64,000 nucleotides of DNA from contig CALMUW010000086.1 of assembly GCA_937872985.1 (NCBI GenBank), forward strand, positions 1 through 64,000. Reading direction: 5' to 3'. The notes under the pieces are model-generated. The model was not told the DNA's origin. It made no database searches and saw only the letters and a program-made list of their open reading frames with translations. Numbering within the stretch: position 1 is the first letter of the stretch; every line of letters begins with the position of its first letter. Below, piece by piece: positions 17,330-26,548 of this stretch. Source of the stretch: an uncultured Alphaproteobacteria bacterium. GTDB lineage: Bacteria > Pseudomonadota > Alphaproteobacteria > Rhizobiales > Aestuariivirgaceae. The translations under genes were made by a program, and so were the position numbers.

Positions 17330-18901
17330 ATGATGATGAATTCACGCCTGACCCCTGCCGACCGCATCCAGTGCCCGGCTCTCAAATCCCGTGTGATGAC
17401 GGCAACCGAAGCCGCCCGCCTCATCCCCCACGGGGCAACCATCGGCATGAGCGGTTTCACCGGTTCGGGCCATCCCAAGCTGGTGCCGCTGGAACTGGCC
17501 GACCGGATCAATGCCGCCCATGCGGCGGGCGAGGATTTCAAGGTGTCCATCTGGACGGGGGCCTCCACCGCGCCGGAGCTTGACGGTGCCCTGGCCCGGG
17601 CCGACGGCATTGCCATGCGTCTGCCCTATCAGTCCGATCCCGTCTGCCGCCAGCGCATCAACGCCGGGCAGATGTATTACAATGACATGCACCTGTCGCA
17701 TGTGGCGCAGGACGCCTGGTTCGGCTTTCTCGGCAAGCTTGACTTCGCGGTGGTGGAAGTGACCGGCATTCTGCCCGACGGCCGCCTGATCCCGACGACC
17801 GCCGTGGGCAACAACAAGACCTGGGTGGACCTTGCCGACAAGATCATCCTCGAGGTGAACCACTGGCAGGACCCGCGCCTGGAAGGCATGCACGACATCT
17901 ATTACAACGCCGCCCTGCCGCCGCACCGCAAGCCCATTCCCATCATCGGCCCGGCCGACCGCATCGGCGAGGCCTATCTGCATTGCGCCCCGGGCAAGGT
18001 GGTGGCCATCGTCGAGACCCATCACCCCGACCGCAACAATGAATTCACCCCGCCGGACGCGGCGTCCCATGCCATTGCCGGACATATCCTGGAGTTCCTG
18101 GCGCATGAGGTGAAGATGGGGCGCATGCCCAAGGATCTGCTGCCCCTGCAGTCGGGCGTGGGCAATGTGGCCAACGCGGTGATGGCCGGGCTGGAGGACG
18201 GGCCCTTCGACAATCTCACCGCCTTCACCGAAGTGTTGCAGGACGGCATGCTGCGGCTGATCCGTTCGGGCAAGATGGTCTCGGCCTCGGCCTCGGCCCT
18301 GTCGCTGTCGCGCGCCGCGCTGGCCGACTTTCTCGACAATATCGATTATTACCGCGAGCGCATCATCCTGCGTTCGCAGGGCATCTCCAATCACCCTGAG
18401 GTGATCCGCCGCCTCGGCGTCATCGCCATGAACGGCATGGTGGAGGCCGACATCTATGGCAACGTGAACTCGACCCACATCCAGGGCACGTCGATCATGA
18501 ACGGCATCGGCGGCTCGGGCGACTTCACCCGCAACGCCTATCTCAATTTCTTCATGACGCCCTCGGCGCGCAAGAACGACACCATCTCGTGCATCGTGCC
18601 TATGGCAACCCATGTGGACCACACCGAGCATGACGTGATGGTGCTGGTGACCGAACAGGGTCTGGCCGACCTGCGCGGCCTGGCGCCCCGGCAGCGGGCT
18701 GAACTCATCATCAGGAATTGCGCGCATCCGAAATTCCGCCCGGCCCTGCAGGAATATTATCTGCGCGCCCTGGGCTTCTCGCCGGGTCTGCATACGCCGC
18801 ATGTGCTGGAGGAGGCCTTCACCTTCCTGCCCAACTGGCTTGCCGAACAGGATGCGGACAAGACGGTGAAGCGCCCCGTGAAGACTCCCGCCGCCGCCTG
18901 A
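17330..18901 (+). CDS. Acetyl-CoA hydrolase/transferase, succinyl-CoA:acetate CoA-transferase type
   Basis: A 523-aa CoA-transferase. Motifs of the SucCoA:acetate CoA-transferase (AarC/ScpC-like) branch are clear: GMSGFTGSGHPK near the N-terminus, QSGVGNVANAVM (~residue 279), and FTEVLQDGML (~299), whose Glu is the expected acyl-carrier residue; MNGIGGSGDF lies in the C-terminal half. It would move CoA between succinyl-CoA and acetate (or a related short acid), or hydrolyse acetyl-CoA. Three ATGs lie in series at the start; the first, at 17330, has GGAGCGAG upstream. An AT-rich stretch with TATATT at 17221 may be its promoter. It stands alone, convergent with the glycosyltransferase. Confidence 0.9.
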   Translation: MMMNSRLTPADRIQCPALKSRVMTATEAARLIPHGATIGMSGFTGSGHPKLVPLELADRINAAHAAGEDFKVSIWTGASTAPELDGALARADGIAMRLPYQSDPVCRQRINAGQMYYNDMHLSHVAQDAWFGFLGKLDFAVVEVTGILPDGRLIPTTAVGNNKTWVDLADKIILEVNHWQDPRLEGMHDIYYNAALPPHRKPIPIIGPADRIGEAYLHCAPGKVVAIVETHHPDRNNEFTPPDAASHAIAGHILEFLAHEVKMGRMPKDLLPLQSGVGNVANAVMAGLEDGPFDNLTAFTEVLQDGMLRLIRSGKMVSASASALSLSRAALADFLDNIDYYRERIILRSQGISNHPEVIRRLGVIAMNGMVEADIYGNVNSTHIQGTSIMNGIGGSGDFTRNAYLNFFMTPSARKNDTISCIVPMATHVDHTEHDVMVLVTEQGLADLRGLAPRQRAELIIRNCAHPKFRPALQEYYLRALGFSPGLHTPHVLEEAFTFLPNWLAEQDADKTVKRPVKTPAAA

Positions 18902-18910
18902 ACGGCTGCG

Positions 18911-20677
18911 TCACCGCCTTCTTTGAAAGCGGGAGAGACCGTGCTCGGTCTTGTTCCAGTGGAAGGGGGCGCGCGCGAACTGCCACAGGGCAAGCCAGGC
19001 CGCGAGGCTGATGAGCAGCCAATAGACGGGCATGGTGGCAATGGCGAAGGGCCAGCGCCGGATGCCCGTCTGGCGCAGCGCCACATGGCCCGCCAGCATG
19101 GAGACGCCATGGCCGGCGACAAAGATCGCGAGCGCCAGACCGCCAACCAGGGGACCGGCGGATGTGGCGAAGGGCGTGGTCATGTCGGCATGGGCGAGGA
19201 GCCACAGACCCGCGACCATGAAGAACGGATGGAACAGCCCCGAAACGAGCATGCCGAGAAACAGCGCCTGCACGGTGATGAAGCCGGGCCACCCCAGTTG
19301 CCGACGCAACATGGCCGGTTCGCGCATATGCACCAGCCAGGTTTGCAGAAAGCCCTTGAGCCAGCGGGCGCGCTGCTTCAGCCAGTTGCCGAGGCGGGAA
19401 TTGGCTTCCTCGTAGGTCACGCCCGGCAAGACATCGGTGTCATAGCCGATGCGGGCAAGGCGCAAACCGAGGTCGGCATCCTCGGTGACGTTGTAGGGAT
19501 CCCAGCCGCCAACATGAGCGAGGGCCGCCACGCGGAAATGATTGGAGGTGCCGCCCAGCGGCAGAGGCAGGCCAAGCCGGGCCAGGGCGGGCAGGAGCAA
19601 ACCAAAGAGCACGCCATATTCGATGGTGAATTGCCGGGTGAGCCAATTCTCATTGGGATTGTAGAAGGCGAGTCTGGCTTGCAGGCAGGCCAGCTCCGGC
19701 GGCGCGGCGGCGAAGGCGGCGGCCGCCTGACGCAATTGCTGCGGCTCCGGGACATCTTCGGCATCGTAGATGGTGAGCAACTCCCCCCGGGCGAAGGGCA
19801 GCGCATAACACAGGGCGCGCGGCTTGGTCTGGGGTGTGCCCGAGGGTGCCACGATGACTTCCATGTGGGCCGGCAGAGGGCGCTGCGCCAAGGCCTGCTG
19901 CATGGGGAGATCGCTTTCCTCGAGGATCAGTTTGATATCGAGCCGATCGGCGGGATAGTCGAGGGCGGCCAGAGCCTGAAGCAACTGATCGAGCACCGAG
20001 GTCTCGCGGAAGAGCGCCACCAGCACCGAATAGGTGGGCAGGTCAGCTTGGGCCAGGGGAGGCGCGGGCACTGCCGCCTTGTCCGGCAGGAGGGCGAGAA
20101 TGCGCAAGCCCACCACGGCCATGAAGAAGCCCCCCAGCGCGAGACTCGCCGTGGGCAGGCGCAGCGGCTGCGGCAGAAGCAGAAGCGCCAGCAGCGCCAA
20201 TACCAGACCGCCCGCCATGGCGCCGAGTTGGTCCGGGGCAAAACGGTGGAAGGCGGAAAAATGCGGCTGGCGGCGGCGCAGGCCGTTGGCTGCCTGGGCC
20301 ATGAGCCGCCGGCCCCAGAGGTGATGGACCTCGGCAAGAAAGGCATGGGATTCGAGACGCGCCACCACCTTGAGGCCGCGCGCTTCCGCCCCGGCGCGCG
20401 CCGCCTCGTCCTGGGCGGCATAGAGGGTGAGATCGGGCAGGATGGCCACCGGCACCAGCCGGTCGCGCAGCACCGCCCGCATTTCAGCCGGCGAAAGACG
20501 CGCCAGAGACTGGCGGAGAATGCGCCGGTTCAACAGGGGCAAGACAGGGCTGGCGGCAGCCGCTATGATGGGGCCGGATTCAGGCAGCGGCGGTGCACCA
20601 GCACCTCCCCGGTGGCCGGAAGTTCCATGCCCAAGCCCGTCCAAATAGCCCCCAAGCACATGAAAACAGCACCTCAC
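18911..20677 (-). CDS. Family 2 glycosyltransferase, multi-pass membrane protein
   Basis: A protein of up to 588 aa of the cellulose-synthase-like GT2 group. After an N-terminal region of about 160 residues with no clear fold and two membrane helices come the nucleotide-sugar domain (YSVLVALFRETSVLDQLL, then the DxD-type IYDAEDVPEP), TEDADLGLRL (catalytic TED) and QRARWLKG (Q-x-x-R-W), which mark processive synthases; three or four C-terminal helices follow. Such proteins make exopolysaccharide or beta-glucan; the product is unknown. The 20677 start is a GTG without a clear ribosome-binding site; a later GTG at 20659 would remove the overlap with the divergent binding-protein gene. Confidence 0.82.
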   Translation of the reverse strand: MRCCFHVLGGYLDGLGHGTSGHRGGAGAPPLPESGPIIAAAASPVLPLLNRRILRQSLARLSPAEMRAVLRDRLVPVAILPDLTLYAAQDEAARAGAEARGLKVVARLESHAFLAEVHHLWGRRLMAQAANGLRRRQPHFSAFHRFAPDQLGAMAGGLVLALLALLLLPQPLRLPTASLALGGFFMAVVGLRILALLPDKAAVPAPPLAQADLPTYSVLVALFRETSVLDQLLQALAALDYPADRLDIKLILEESDLPMQQALAQRPLPAHMEVIVAPSGTPQTKPRALCYALPFARGELLTIYDAEDVPEPQQLRQAAAAFAAAPPELACLQARLAFYNPNENWLTRQFTIEYGVLFGLLLPALARLGLPLPLGGTSNHFRVAALAHVGGWDPYNVTEDADLGLRLARIGYDTDVLPGVTYEEANSRLGNWLKQRARWLKGFLQTWLVHMREPAMLRRQLGWPGFITVQALFLGMLVSGLFHPFFMVAGLWLLAHADMTTPFATSAGPLVGGLALAIFVAGHGVSMLAGHVALRQTGIRRWPFAIATMPVYWLLISLAAWLALWQFARAPFHWNKTEHGLSRFQRRR

Positions 20678-21535
20678 CTACTGGAAATCCCTACTGCCAT
20701 TCTGACAATAGGCCTGTGGATGAATCTGCTGCTGTGCGTTCACCCTGCGGTTGCGCAAGAATCGGCTCCGGCTGCGAATTTTCCAAATTTTCGACATGTT
20801 GACGCGGGCTTAGCCGGCCCACCTCCGGTGGAGCGGCCAACCGTACGACTATTGGCCGATGGCGACTTCCCGCCCTTCAGCTTCGTCGATGCCAGCGGCA
20901 AGATGACCGGCATCTCGGTTGATCTGGCCCTGGCGGTTTGTGCCCGGCAGCACCTGACCTGCGAGGTGGCACCGCGCCCCTTTGCCAGTCTGCTGCCGGC
21001 CCTCCTGGCCAAGGAGGGCGATGTCATCATCACCGGCATGCGGCTTGACGCGGCGACCCTGGACCGGGCCAGCATGACCCGGCCCTATTTCCGCTCCGGC
21101 GGGCGCTTTCTGGTGAAGAAGGGGAGCGCGCTCGCCAAGCCTGACGTGCCGACGCTGGCGGGACGGCGCGTTGGCGTGGTCAGGGGCACGCGCCACGAGG
21201 CCTTCCTCAATGACTATTTCAGCCGCTCGGCGGTGCAGGGCTTCGCCAGCGAAGCCGAGTTGCTGGAGGCGCTGAAGACCGACAAGGTCGACACCGCCTT
21301 CGGCGACAGCCTGCATATGGCCTATTGGCTGAACGGGGAGGCCTCGGGCGGCTGCTGTCAGGTGCTGGGCGGCACCTTCATGGACCCTGCCACCATTTCA
21401 ACCAGCCTGTCCTTCCTGACGCGCAAGGAGGACCCGGCGCTGCGCCTCAATTTCGACTATGCGCTCGACCGCTTGCAGGAGGCGGGCGACACGGCGGGCA
21501 TCTTCGGGCGATATTTGCCTTCGGCGATCTGGTGA
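20660..21535 (+). CDS. Periplasmic solute-binding protein, family 3 (PAAT type)
   Basis: A 291-aa secreted protein. MKTAPHLLEIPTAILTIGL followed by a hydrophobic run ending HPAVAQE is a Sec signal peptide with AxA-type cleavage near residue 33. The mature part matches amino-acid-type binding proteins: RLLADGDFPPFSFVDASGKM, GISVDLALAVCARQ, GDVIITGMRLDAATLDRASM (typical TRPYF follows) and GRRVGVVRGTRHEAFL. No ABC permease or ATPase is next to it, so it may be an orphan receptor or signalling partner. Its 3' end overlaps pyrD by 79 bp tail to tail. Confidence 0.85.
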   Translation: MKTAPHLLEIPTAILTIGLWMNLLLCVHPAVAQESAPAANFPNFRHVDAGLAGPPPVERPTVRLLADGDFPPFSFVDASGKMTGISVDLALAVCARQHLTCEVAPRPFASLLPALLAKEGDVIITGMRLDAATLDRASMTRPYFRSGGRFLVKKGSALAKPDVPTLAGRRVGVVRGTRHEAFLNDYFSRSAVQGFASEAELLEALKTDKVDTAFGDSLHMAYWLNGEASGGCCQVLGGTFMDPATISTSLSFLTRKEDPALRLNFDYALDRLQEAGDTAGIFGRYLPSAIW

Positions 21536-22587
21536 GCCTCGCCGCCCACGGCCTCGCTGAGGGTGGCGAGACGGTGGATTTTCAGACGCTGTTCCAGCCC
21601 GGCCAGAATGTCGGCCACCAGTTGCGGCCCGCCATAGATGAGGGCGGAATAAAGCTCGATGAGGGAGGCCCCGGCGCGGATCTTGGTCCAGGCGCTTTCG
21701 GCATCATGAATACCGCCGACGCCGATGAGCGGGATCTTGCCTTCGCTCATGAGCCAGAAATTCGCCAGCCGCGAGGTGGCCATGAAGAACAGCGGCCTGC
21801 CCGACAGGCCGCCCTGCTCCTTGGCCGCGCGTGACTTCAGCGGCGGGCGGGCGAGCGTGGTGTTGGACACCATGAGAGCATCGACCGCGCCCCTGCCGCA
21901 GCACAGCACGATGTCTTCCATCTCGTCATGGCGCAGATCGGGGGCGACCTTCAGCACCATGGGCACGGGGCGCGCGAGCTTGGCCCGCGCCGCGTTCAGC
22001 CGGTCGAGCAATTCCTGCAACTCCTCGCGCGATTGCAGGCCGCGCAGGCCCGGCGTGTTGGGCGAGGAAATGTTGATCACATAGAAGCTGGCGACATCGG
22101 CGAAGGCGGCAAGCCCCGCCACATAGTCGGCCATGCGGTCGTCCGAATCCTTGTTGGCGCCGAGGTTGACGCCGACGATGCCGCCCCGGCTGCGGCGCGC
22201 CTCCAGCCGCTTCAGTGCGGCGGCATGGCCGTCATTGTTGAAGCCCATGCGGTTGATGACGGCCTGATCCTCGCTGAGGCGAAACAGGCGGGGCTTGGGG
22301 TTGCCCGCTTGCGGGCGCGGCGTCAGCGTGCCCACCTCCACGAAGCCGAAGCCCAGGCCCAGCATGGCGTCCGGCACTTCGGCATTCTTGTCGAAACCGG
22401 CGGCAAGCCCCACGGGGTTGGGGAAGTCGAGGCCCATGACGGTCTGGCGCAGGGCGGGTGACGCGGCGGGGGTGGCGCCGGCAAGGCCGGTCTTCAGCAT
22501 CTGAATGGTGAGGCCGTGGGCGGTTTCGGCGTCCATGCGGTGAAGCAGGGGGCGGGCCAGCGCGAAGCCCAGCGATGACAATGTCAT
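21457..22587 (-). CDS. pyrD: Dihydroorotate dehydrogenase (quinone), class 2
   Basis: A 376-aa membrane-associated flavoenzyme that oxidises dihydroorotate to orotate with quinone in pyrimidine synthesis. It has the class 2 N-terminal amphipathic extension (ARPLLHRMDAETAHGL), GLAAGFDKNAE, INRMGFNNDG, ISSPNTPGLR (with the catalytic Ser region) and SNTT. It is about 20 residues longer at the C-terminus than usual, and that tail (YRPKMPAVSPAS...) is the part antisense to the binding-protein gene. Its ATG overlaps the upstream DUF952 stop (ATGA). Confidence 0.95.
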   Translation of the reverse strand: MTLSSLGFALARPLLHRMDAETAHGLTIQMLKTGLAGATPAASPALRQTVMGLDFPNPVGLAAGFDKNAEVPDAMLGLGFGFVEVGTLTPRPQAGNPKPRLFRLSEDQAVINRMGFNNDGHAAALKRLEARRSRGGIVGVNLGANKDSDDRMADYVAGLAAFADVASFYVINISSPNTPGLRGLQSREELQELLDRLNAARAKLARPVPMVLKVAPDLRHDEMEDIVLCCGRGAVDALMVSNTTLARPPLKSRAAKEQGGLSGRPLFFMATSRLANFWLMSEGKIPLIGVGGIHDAESAWTKIRAGASLIELYSALIYGGPQLVADILAGLEQRLKIHRLATLSEAVGGEAHQIAEGKYRPKMPAVSPASCKRSSA

Positions 22588-22952
22588 GGCGCAAACCTTT
22601 CAGGAAAAACGTGCTCTCCGTTACGCCAGGGCAGGGCCGCGGTCCAGACGGCAGAAGCGGGATCGAGCCCGCCATGAACATGGGGGAAAAGATCGCCGCC
22701 GCGCGAAGGTTCCCAGCGCAGGAGGCCCAGGTCTTCGGCCACGAAGGCCACCAGCAGCAGGTCATCTTGCCCGGCGAAGTGACGGCGCGCCGTCTCCCTC
22801 ACCTGATGGGCGGCGGAGATGTGGATGAAGCCGTCCCTCAGGTCCACGGCGGAACCGGTGAAGCACCCCGCCGCCACGGCACCCTGCCAGTCCGCTGCGG
22901 CAAGGATCTTGAACACCAGGGTTTTGGGGGGATTTTCCGGCACTGGACACAC
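22584..22952 (-). CDS. DUF952 family protein
   Basis: A 122-aa protein of the DUF952 family, with the characteristic VFKILAAADWQGAVAAG, GSAVDLRDGFIHISAAHQ and LRWEPSRGGDLFPHVHG segments. Family function is unknown. It starts with GTG (22952; GTG at 22943 is another choice) and is coupled to pyrD by ATGA overlap. It diverges from the S24-type regulator across about 70 bp of AT-rich DNA. Confidence 0.87.
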   Translation of the reverse strand: MCPVPENPPKTLVFKILAAADWQGAVAAGCFTGSAVDLRDGFIHISAAHQVRETARRHFAGQDDLLLVAFVAEDLGLLRWEPSRGGDLFPHVHGGLDPASAVWTAALPWRNGEHVFPERFAP

Positions 22953-23023
22953 AATCCTGTAAAAGGTATTATTTCCTATTCGCCGTGCCTGAACCGATCC
23001 ACGATTCGACAGGGGATGATCCG

Positions 23024-23659
23024 ATGTTTTCGCACAAGCAGGTTTGGGGCGCCATTGACACCATCGCCGAGCGCTATGGCTTTTCCGCCTCGGGGCTGGC
23101 CAGGAAGGCGGGGCTGGACCCCACCTCCTTCAACCCCTCGAAGCGCACCAGCGCCGATGGCCGCCCGCGCTGGCCGACGCTGGAAAGCCTGTCCCGCGTG
23201 CTGGAGGCATCGGGGGCCAGCGTCGATGAGTTCACCGAGCTGCTGGCGGGCCGCCGGGGCGAGAAGCCCAGGCTGCGCACCCTGCCGCTGCTCGGGCTGG
23301 CGCAGGCGGGCCAGGGCGGCTTCTTTGACGACTCCGGTTTTCCGGCGGGCGCGGGCTGGGAGGCGGTGGAGGTTCCCGGCGTCACCGACGCCACGGCCTA
23401 TGCGCTGGAGATCACGGGCGAGTCCATGCTGCCGCTCTACCGCGAGGGCGACCGCATCATCGTCTCGCCCGAGGCCACGGTGCGCAAGGGCGACCGCGTG
23501 GTGGTGAAGACCACCGATGGTCAGGTGATGGCCAAGATCATGCAGCGCCAGACGGCGAGGACGGTGGAACTGGCCTCGCTCAACCCCGAACACCCGACCA
23601 AGGTGATCGACCTGAGGGACGTGGACTGGATGGCGCGCATCATCTGGGCGAGCCAGTGA
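23024..23659 (+). CDS. XRE/S24 repressor-like transcriptional regulator
   Basis: A 211-aa regulator with an N-terminal helix-turn-helix (about residues 5-75, with RYGFSASGLARKAGLDPTSF) and a C-terminal LexA/CI-type S24 domain. The catalytic Ser is in ITGESMLPLYREGDRII (~residue 135) and the Lys in GDRVVVKTTDG (~residue 163), so self-cleavage is possible. AGGGG lies 8 bp upstream of the ATG at 23024. It is a chromosomal type widespread in Rhizobiales rather than a prophage remnant: no phage genes are near. Targets are unknown; the divergent DUF952-pyrD pair is a candidate. Confidence 0.87.
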   Translation: MFSHKQVWGAIDTIAERYGFSASGLARKAGLDPTSFNPSKRTSADGRPRWPTLESLSRVLEASGASVDEFTELLAGRRGEKPRLRTLPLLGLAQAGQGGFFDDSGFPAGAGWEAVEVPGVTDATAYALEITGESMLPLYREGDRIIVSPEATVRKGDRVVVKTTDGQVMAKIMQRQTARTVELASLNPEHPTKVIDLRDVDWMARIIWASQ

Positions 23660-23792
23660 AATTGCGCACAAATCCGCACGAAGTTGCCAAAACTTTCCGT
23701 GTCTGATGATGCCGTGACCAAAACCGGCAAGGGTTGCCGATGGTCATGCCGCCGGTGGGGATTGATGCTGTCTCCGCAGTGGAGGAGCAGCC

Positions 23793-24011
23793 ATGCGGAT
23801 CAGCGACGAGCTCTTGCAACGGCGGCTGGCGCGCGAGGGATTGACGTCAGCCGAAGGCCTGAATCTCACCGCGCAGGAAAAGGCGCTGGCGGGCACGGGC
23901 CCCTACAGCGCGCGGCTGCACGACTGGCATGAGGCGTGGCGGGTCAGCCCGCACACTTCCGTGACGCAAGCTAGCCCTTCAGCAAGTCGCCCTTCAGCGC
24001 CTTGGCGATGA
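23793..24011 (+). CDS. Hypothetical 72-aa protein
   Basis: A small reading frame, [19 protein letters not shown]..., with a strong ribosome-binding site (GGAGGAGC 6-7 bp before the ATG). The first 50 residues have codon use like the neighbouring genes and a pattern of charged helices; the last 14 are read antisense to the end of lysK. No family recognised. Confidence 0.5.
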   Translation: MRISDELLQRRLAREGLTSAEGLNLTAQEKALAGTGPYSARLHDWHEAWRVSPHTSVTQASPSASRPSAPWR

Positions 24012-25593
24012 GGCTGCGGGTGTTGTCCAGACCGTAAAGCGCCACGAAGGAGCCAAAGCGCGGCCCCTTCTCCTCGCCCAGCAGCACCTGATAGAGCATG
24101 TTGAAGAAGGCCTGGCCCACGCCCGTGGTGCCGTCCTTCTGGATGACGGTGTAGGGTTGGCGCCGGCCCACGTCATAGACCGCCTTCTGGATGTCCTCCG
24201 GCGTTGTGTGCTCGGGCAGGGTGGCGAGCTTGTCGGCGAGGGCGGAGAGCGCCCCCGCCTCATCCTCCGTGGGCGGACGATATTGCTTCTTCGGCTTCAC
24301 GAAGTCATCAAAGTAGCGGAGCGCATAGCCGGTGAGGGCATCAAGCCTGGGGTTCGTTTCCGGCGACAGGTGCGGCTCATAGCGGCGGATGAAGCCCCAC
24401 AGGGCCGACTTGTCGTGGGCATTGGCCACGGCGGCAAGGTTCAACAGGAGCGAGAAGGAAATGCCCCCCTCCTCCGGTGCGGGCGGATTGCCGCCATGGA
24501 TGTGCCATGTCGGGTTCATCAGCAGGTCGGCGGGCTTGTCGCCCTGACGCTGGAAGGCCGCAAGGAAGGCTGCATAGTCATCAACCGCGCGCGGGATCAC
24601 ATCAAAATACAGCCGCTTCGCCTCACGCGGCTTGTTATACATGAAGAGCGAGAGCGACTGCGGGTCGGCATAGGTGAGCCATTCGTCAATGGTCAATCCG
24701 TTGCCCTTGGACTTGGAAATCTTCTGGCCCTTGTCGTCGAGGAACAGTTCATAGACATAGTGCTGGGGGGCGGGCGCGCCGAGGATTTCGCAAATCCGGT
24801 CATAGATGGGCGCGTTGGTCTGGTGGTCCTTGCCGAACATTTCAAAGTCCACGCCAAGGGCGGCCCAGCGCATGCCGAAGTCCGGCTTCCATTGCAGCTT
24901 GGTGCGCCCGCCGCGCACATCAAGGGTCACATCGGTGCCGTCCTCGTCGGCGAAGGTGATGGTGCCCTGCCTGGCGTTCACGTCCTTCATGGGGACATAG
25001 AGCACGCGGCCCGTGGTGGGCGAGATGGGCAGGAAGACGCTGTAGGTGGCCTGGCGCTCCTCACCCAGGGTTGGCAGCATGACGGCCATGATGTCATCGA
25101 ATTTTTCCAGCGCGCGGATCAGCATGTCGTCGAAGCGGCCGGACCTGTAATAGTCGGTGGCGCTGGCGAATTCATATTGAAAGCCGAAGGTGTCGAGGAA
25201 GCGCCGGAGCATGGCGTTGTTGTGGTGGCCGAAGCTTTCGAACTGCCCGAAGGGATCGGGCACCACGGTCAGGGGCTTGTGCAGGTTGGCCCGCAGCATG
25301 GCCTGATCGGGAACATTGTCCGGCACCTTGCGCATGCCGTCCATGTCGTCGGAGAAGCACAGGAGCCGGGTCGGGATGTCCGAGATCAGTTCGAAGGCGC
25401 GGCGGATCATGGTGGTGCGCGCCACTTCGCCAAAGGTGCCGATGTGGGGCAGGCCCGAGGGGCCATAGCCGGTTTCGAAGAGCACTTCCTTCTTGCCCGC
25501 TCTGGTCACGCGGTCGAGGAGCTTGCGGGCTTCCTCAAAGGGCCAGGCCTTGCTGTCGAGGGCGGCGGCGCGGAGAGTGGCGGAGGCGGTCAT
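23971..25593 (-). CDS. lysK: Lysyl-tRNA synthetase, class I
   Basis: A 540-aa class I enzyme that charges tRNA-Lys. The class I signatures are PHIGTFGE (HIGH box, ~residue 50) and KISKSKGNG (KMSKS box, ~residue 291). This is the archaeal-type LysRS found in many Alphaproteobacteria in place of class II Lys[15 protein letters not shown] and the helical anticodon-binding C-terminus are as expected. Length is normal for the family. It stands alone on its strand. Confidence 0.95.
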   Translation of the reverse strand: MTASATLRAAALDSKAWPFEEARKLLDRVTRAGKKEVLFETGYGPSGLPHIGTFGEVARTTMIRRAFELISDIPTRLLCFSDDMDGMRKVPDNVPDQAMLRANLHKPLTVVPDPFGQFESFGHHNNAMLRRFLDTFGFQYEFASATDYYRSGRFDDMLIRALEKFDDIMAVMLPTLGEERQATYSVFLPISPTTGRVLYVPMKDVNARQGTITFADEDGTDVTLDVRGGRTKLQWKPDFGMRWAALGVDFEMFGKDHQTNAPIYDRICEILGAPAPQHYVYELFLDDKGQKISKSKGNGLTIDEWLTYADPQSLSLFMYNKPREAKRLYFDVIPRAVDDYAAFLAAFQRQGDKPADLLMNPTWHIHGGNPPAPEEGGISFSLLLNLAAVANAHDKSALWGFIRRYEPHLSPETNPRLDALTGYALRYFDDFVKPKKQYRPPTEDEAGALSALADKLATLPEHTTPEDIQKAVYDVGRRQPYTVIQKDGTTGVGQAFFNMLYQVLLGEEKGPRFGSFVALYGLDNTRSLIAKALKGDLLKG

Positions 25594-25651
25594 GTTCAGG
25601 GTCCACGATGAAAGTGGGCCTGTTTAGGAAGCCAGCCCGCCCCGGTCAATG

Positions 25652-26509
25652 TCAGGCGAGGTATTTCTTCAGAAATGCGACGGTTCGCCCCCAGGCCAGC
25701 GCCGCCGCCCTGGCGTCATGGCGGGCGGCATTGGTGTCGTTGTTGAAGGCGTGGTTCACGCCATCATAAACGTAAGCCTCGAACACCTTGCCCTGGGCCG
25801 CAAGGGCGGCACCATAGGCCGCCATGCCGGCGTTGATGCGGTCATCAAGGCCGGCATAGTGCAGCAGCAGCGGGGCCTTGATGCGGTCGATGCCGGTCCT
25901 GGGCTGCATGCCGTAATAGACCACGCCGGCGGCGAGCATGGGTTCGGCCACGGCGAGAGCATTCACCTGGCCGCCGCCCCAGCAGAAGCCCATGGCCCCC
26001 ACCTTGCCGGTGGTGGAACTGAGAGACGAGAGCACGCGGAAGGCGGCGCCGGAGGTGGCGGCGACGGCGTCCGGTTTCAGCGCGCCGATCAGGTCGCGGG
26101 CCTGGTCGGCATCCGGCGGCGTGCCGCCTTGGGCGGCGAGATAATCCGGCGCATAGACGACGAAGCCTTCGAGCGCCAGGCGGCGGGCGACATCACGGAT
26201 ATGGGCGTTGAGGCCGCGGTTCTCATGGATGAGGATGACGGCTCCCGGCACGGGATCAGCCGCCGCGGGACGGACCAGATAACCGGCGGTGCCGGGAAAT
26301 TTCACATCCTCGCCCACAAGGCGCGGGTCCGTGGCGGCGACGGTTTCGGCCCGGGCATAGTTGTTTTCAAGGAGGGGCAGGATGGCTTGCGCGGCAGCGG
26401 CGGAACCGGTCAGGGTGGTCAGCCTTGCCATGAAGGCGCGGCGCGTCATGCCGCCATGGGTGAAGCGGTCAAAAAGAGTGATGAACCTCTGGTCCAGTTT
26501 CTCCTGCAT
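25652..26509 (-). CDS. Dienelactone hydrolase family protein with Tat-like signal
   Basis: A 285-aa alpha/beta hydrolase. The N-terminus carries TRRAFMARLTTLTGSAAAAQ, a twin-arginine-type export signal, so the enzyme probably acts in the periplasm. The mature part has ILIHENRGLNAHIRDVARRL, the cysteine nucleophile elbow GFCWGGG, and a late GVNHAFNND giving the His of the triad; this Cys-Asp-His set is that of carboxymethylenebutenolidase. Substrate unknown. A much longer frame upstream on this strand (to 29221) is antisense to the helicase and is not coding. Confidence 0.88.
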   Translation of the reverse strand: MQEKLDQRFITLFDRFTHGGMTRRAFMARLTTLTGSAAAAQAILPLLENNYARAETVAATDPRLVGEDVKFPGTAGYLVRPAAADPVPGAVILIHENRGLNAHIRDVARRLALEGFVVYAPDYLAAQGGTPPDADQARDLIGALKPDAVAATSGAAFRVLSSLSSTTGKVGAMGFCWGGGQVNALAVAEPMLAAGVVYYGMQPRTGIDRIKAPLLLHYAGLDDRINAGMAAYGAALAAQGKVFEAYVYDGVNHAFNNDTNAARHDARAAALAWGRTVAFLKKYLA

Positions 26510-26548
26510 GGTGGGCCTCCGCTTGTGCTTTAAGTCGGAGGCTAAACA

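Noticed and set aside
18923-20659. Long plus-strand frame upstream of the binding protein
   Set aside because: Antisense to the glycosyltransferase and low-complexity (Gly, Gln, Arg, His-rich); a signal peptide begins only at 20660.
23024-23659. Prophage remnant because of the CI-like regulator
   Set aside because: No integrase, structural or lysis genes and no att repeats near it; neighbours are housekeeping genes.
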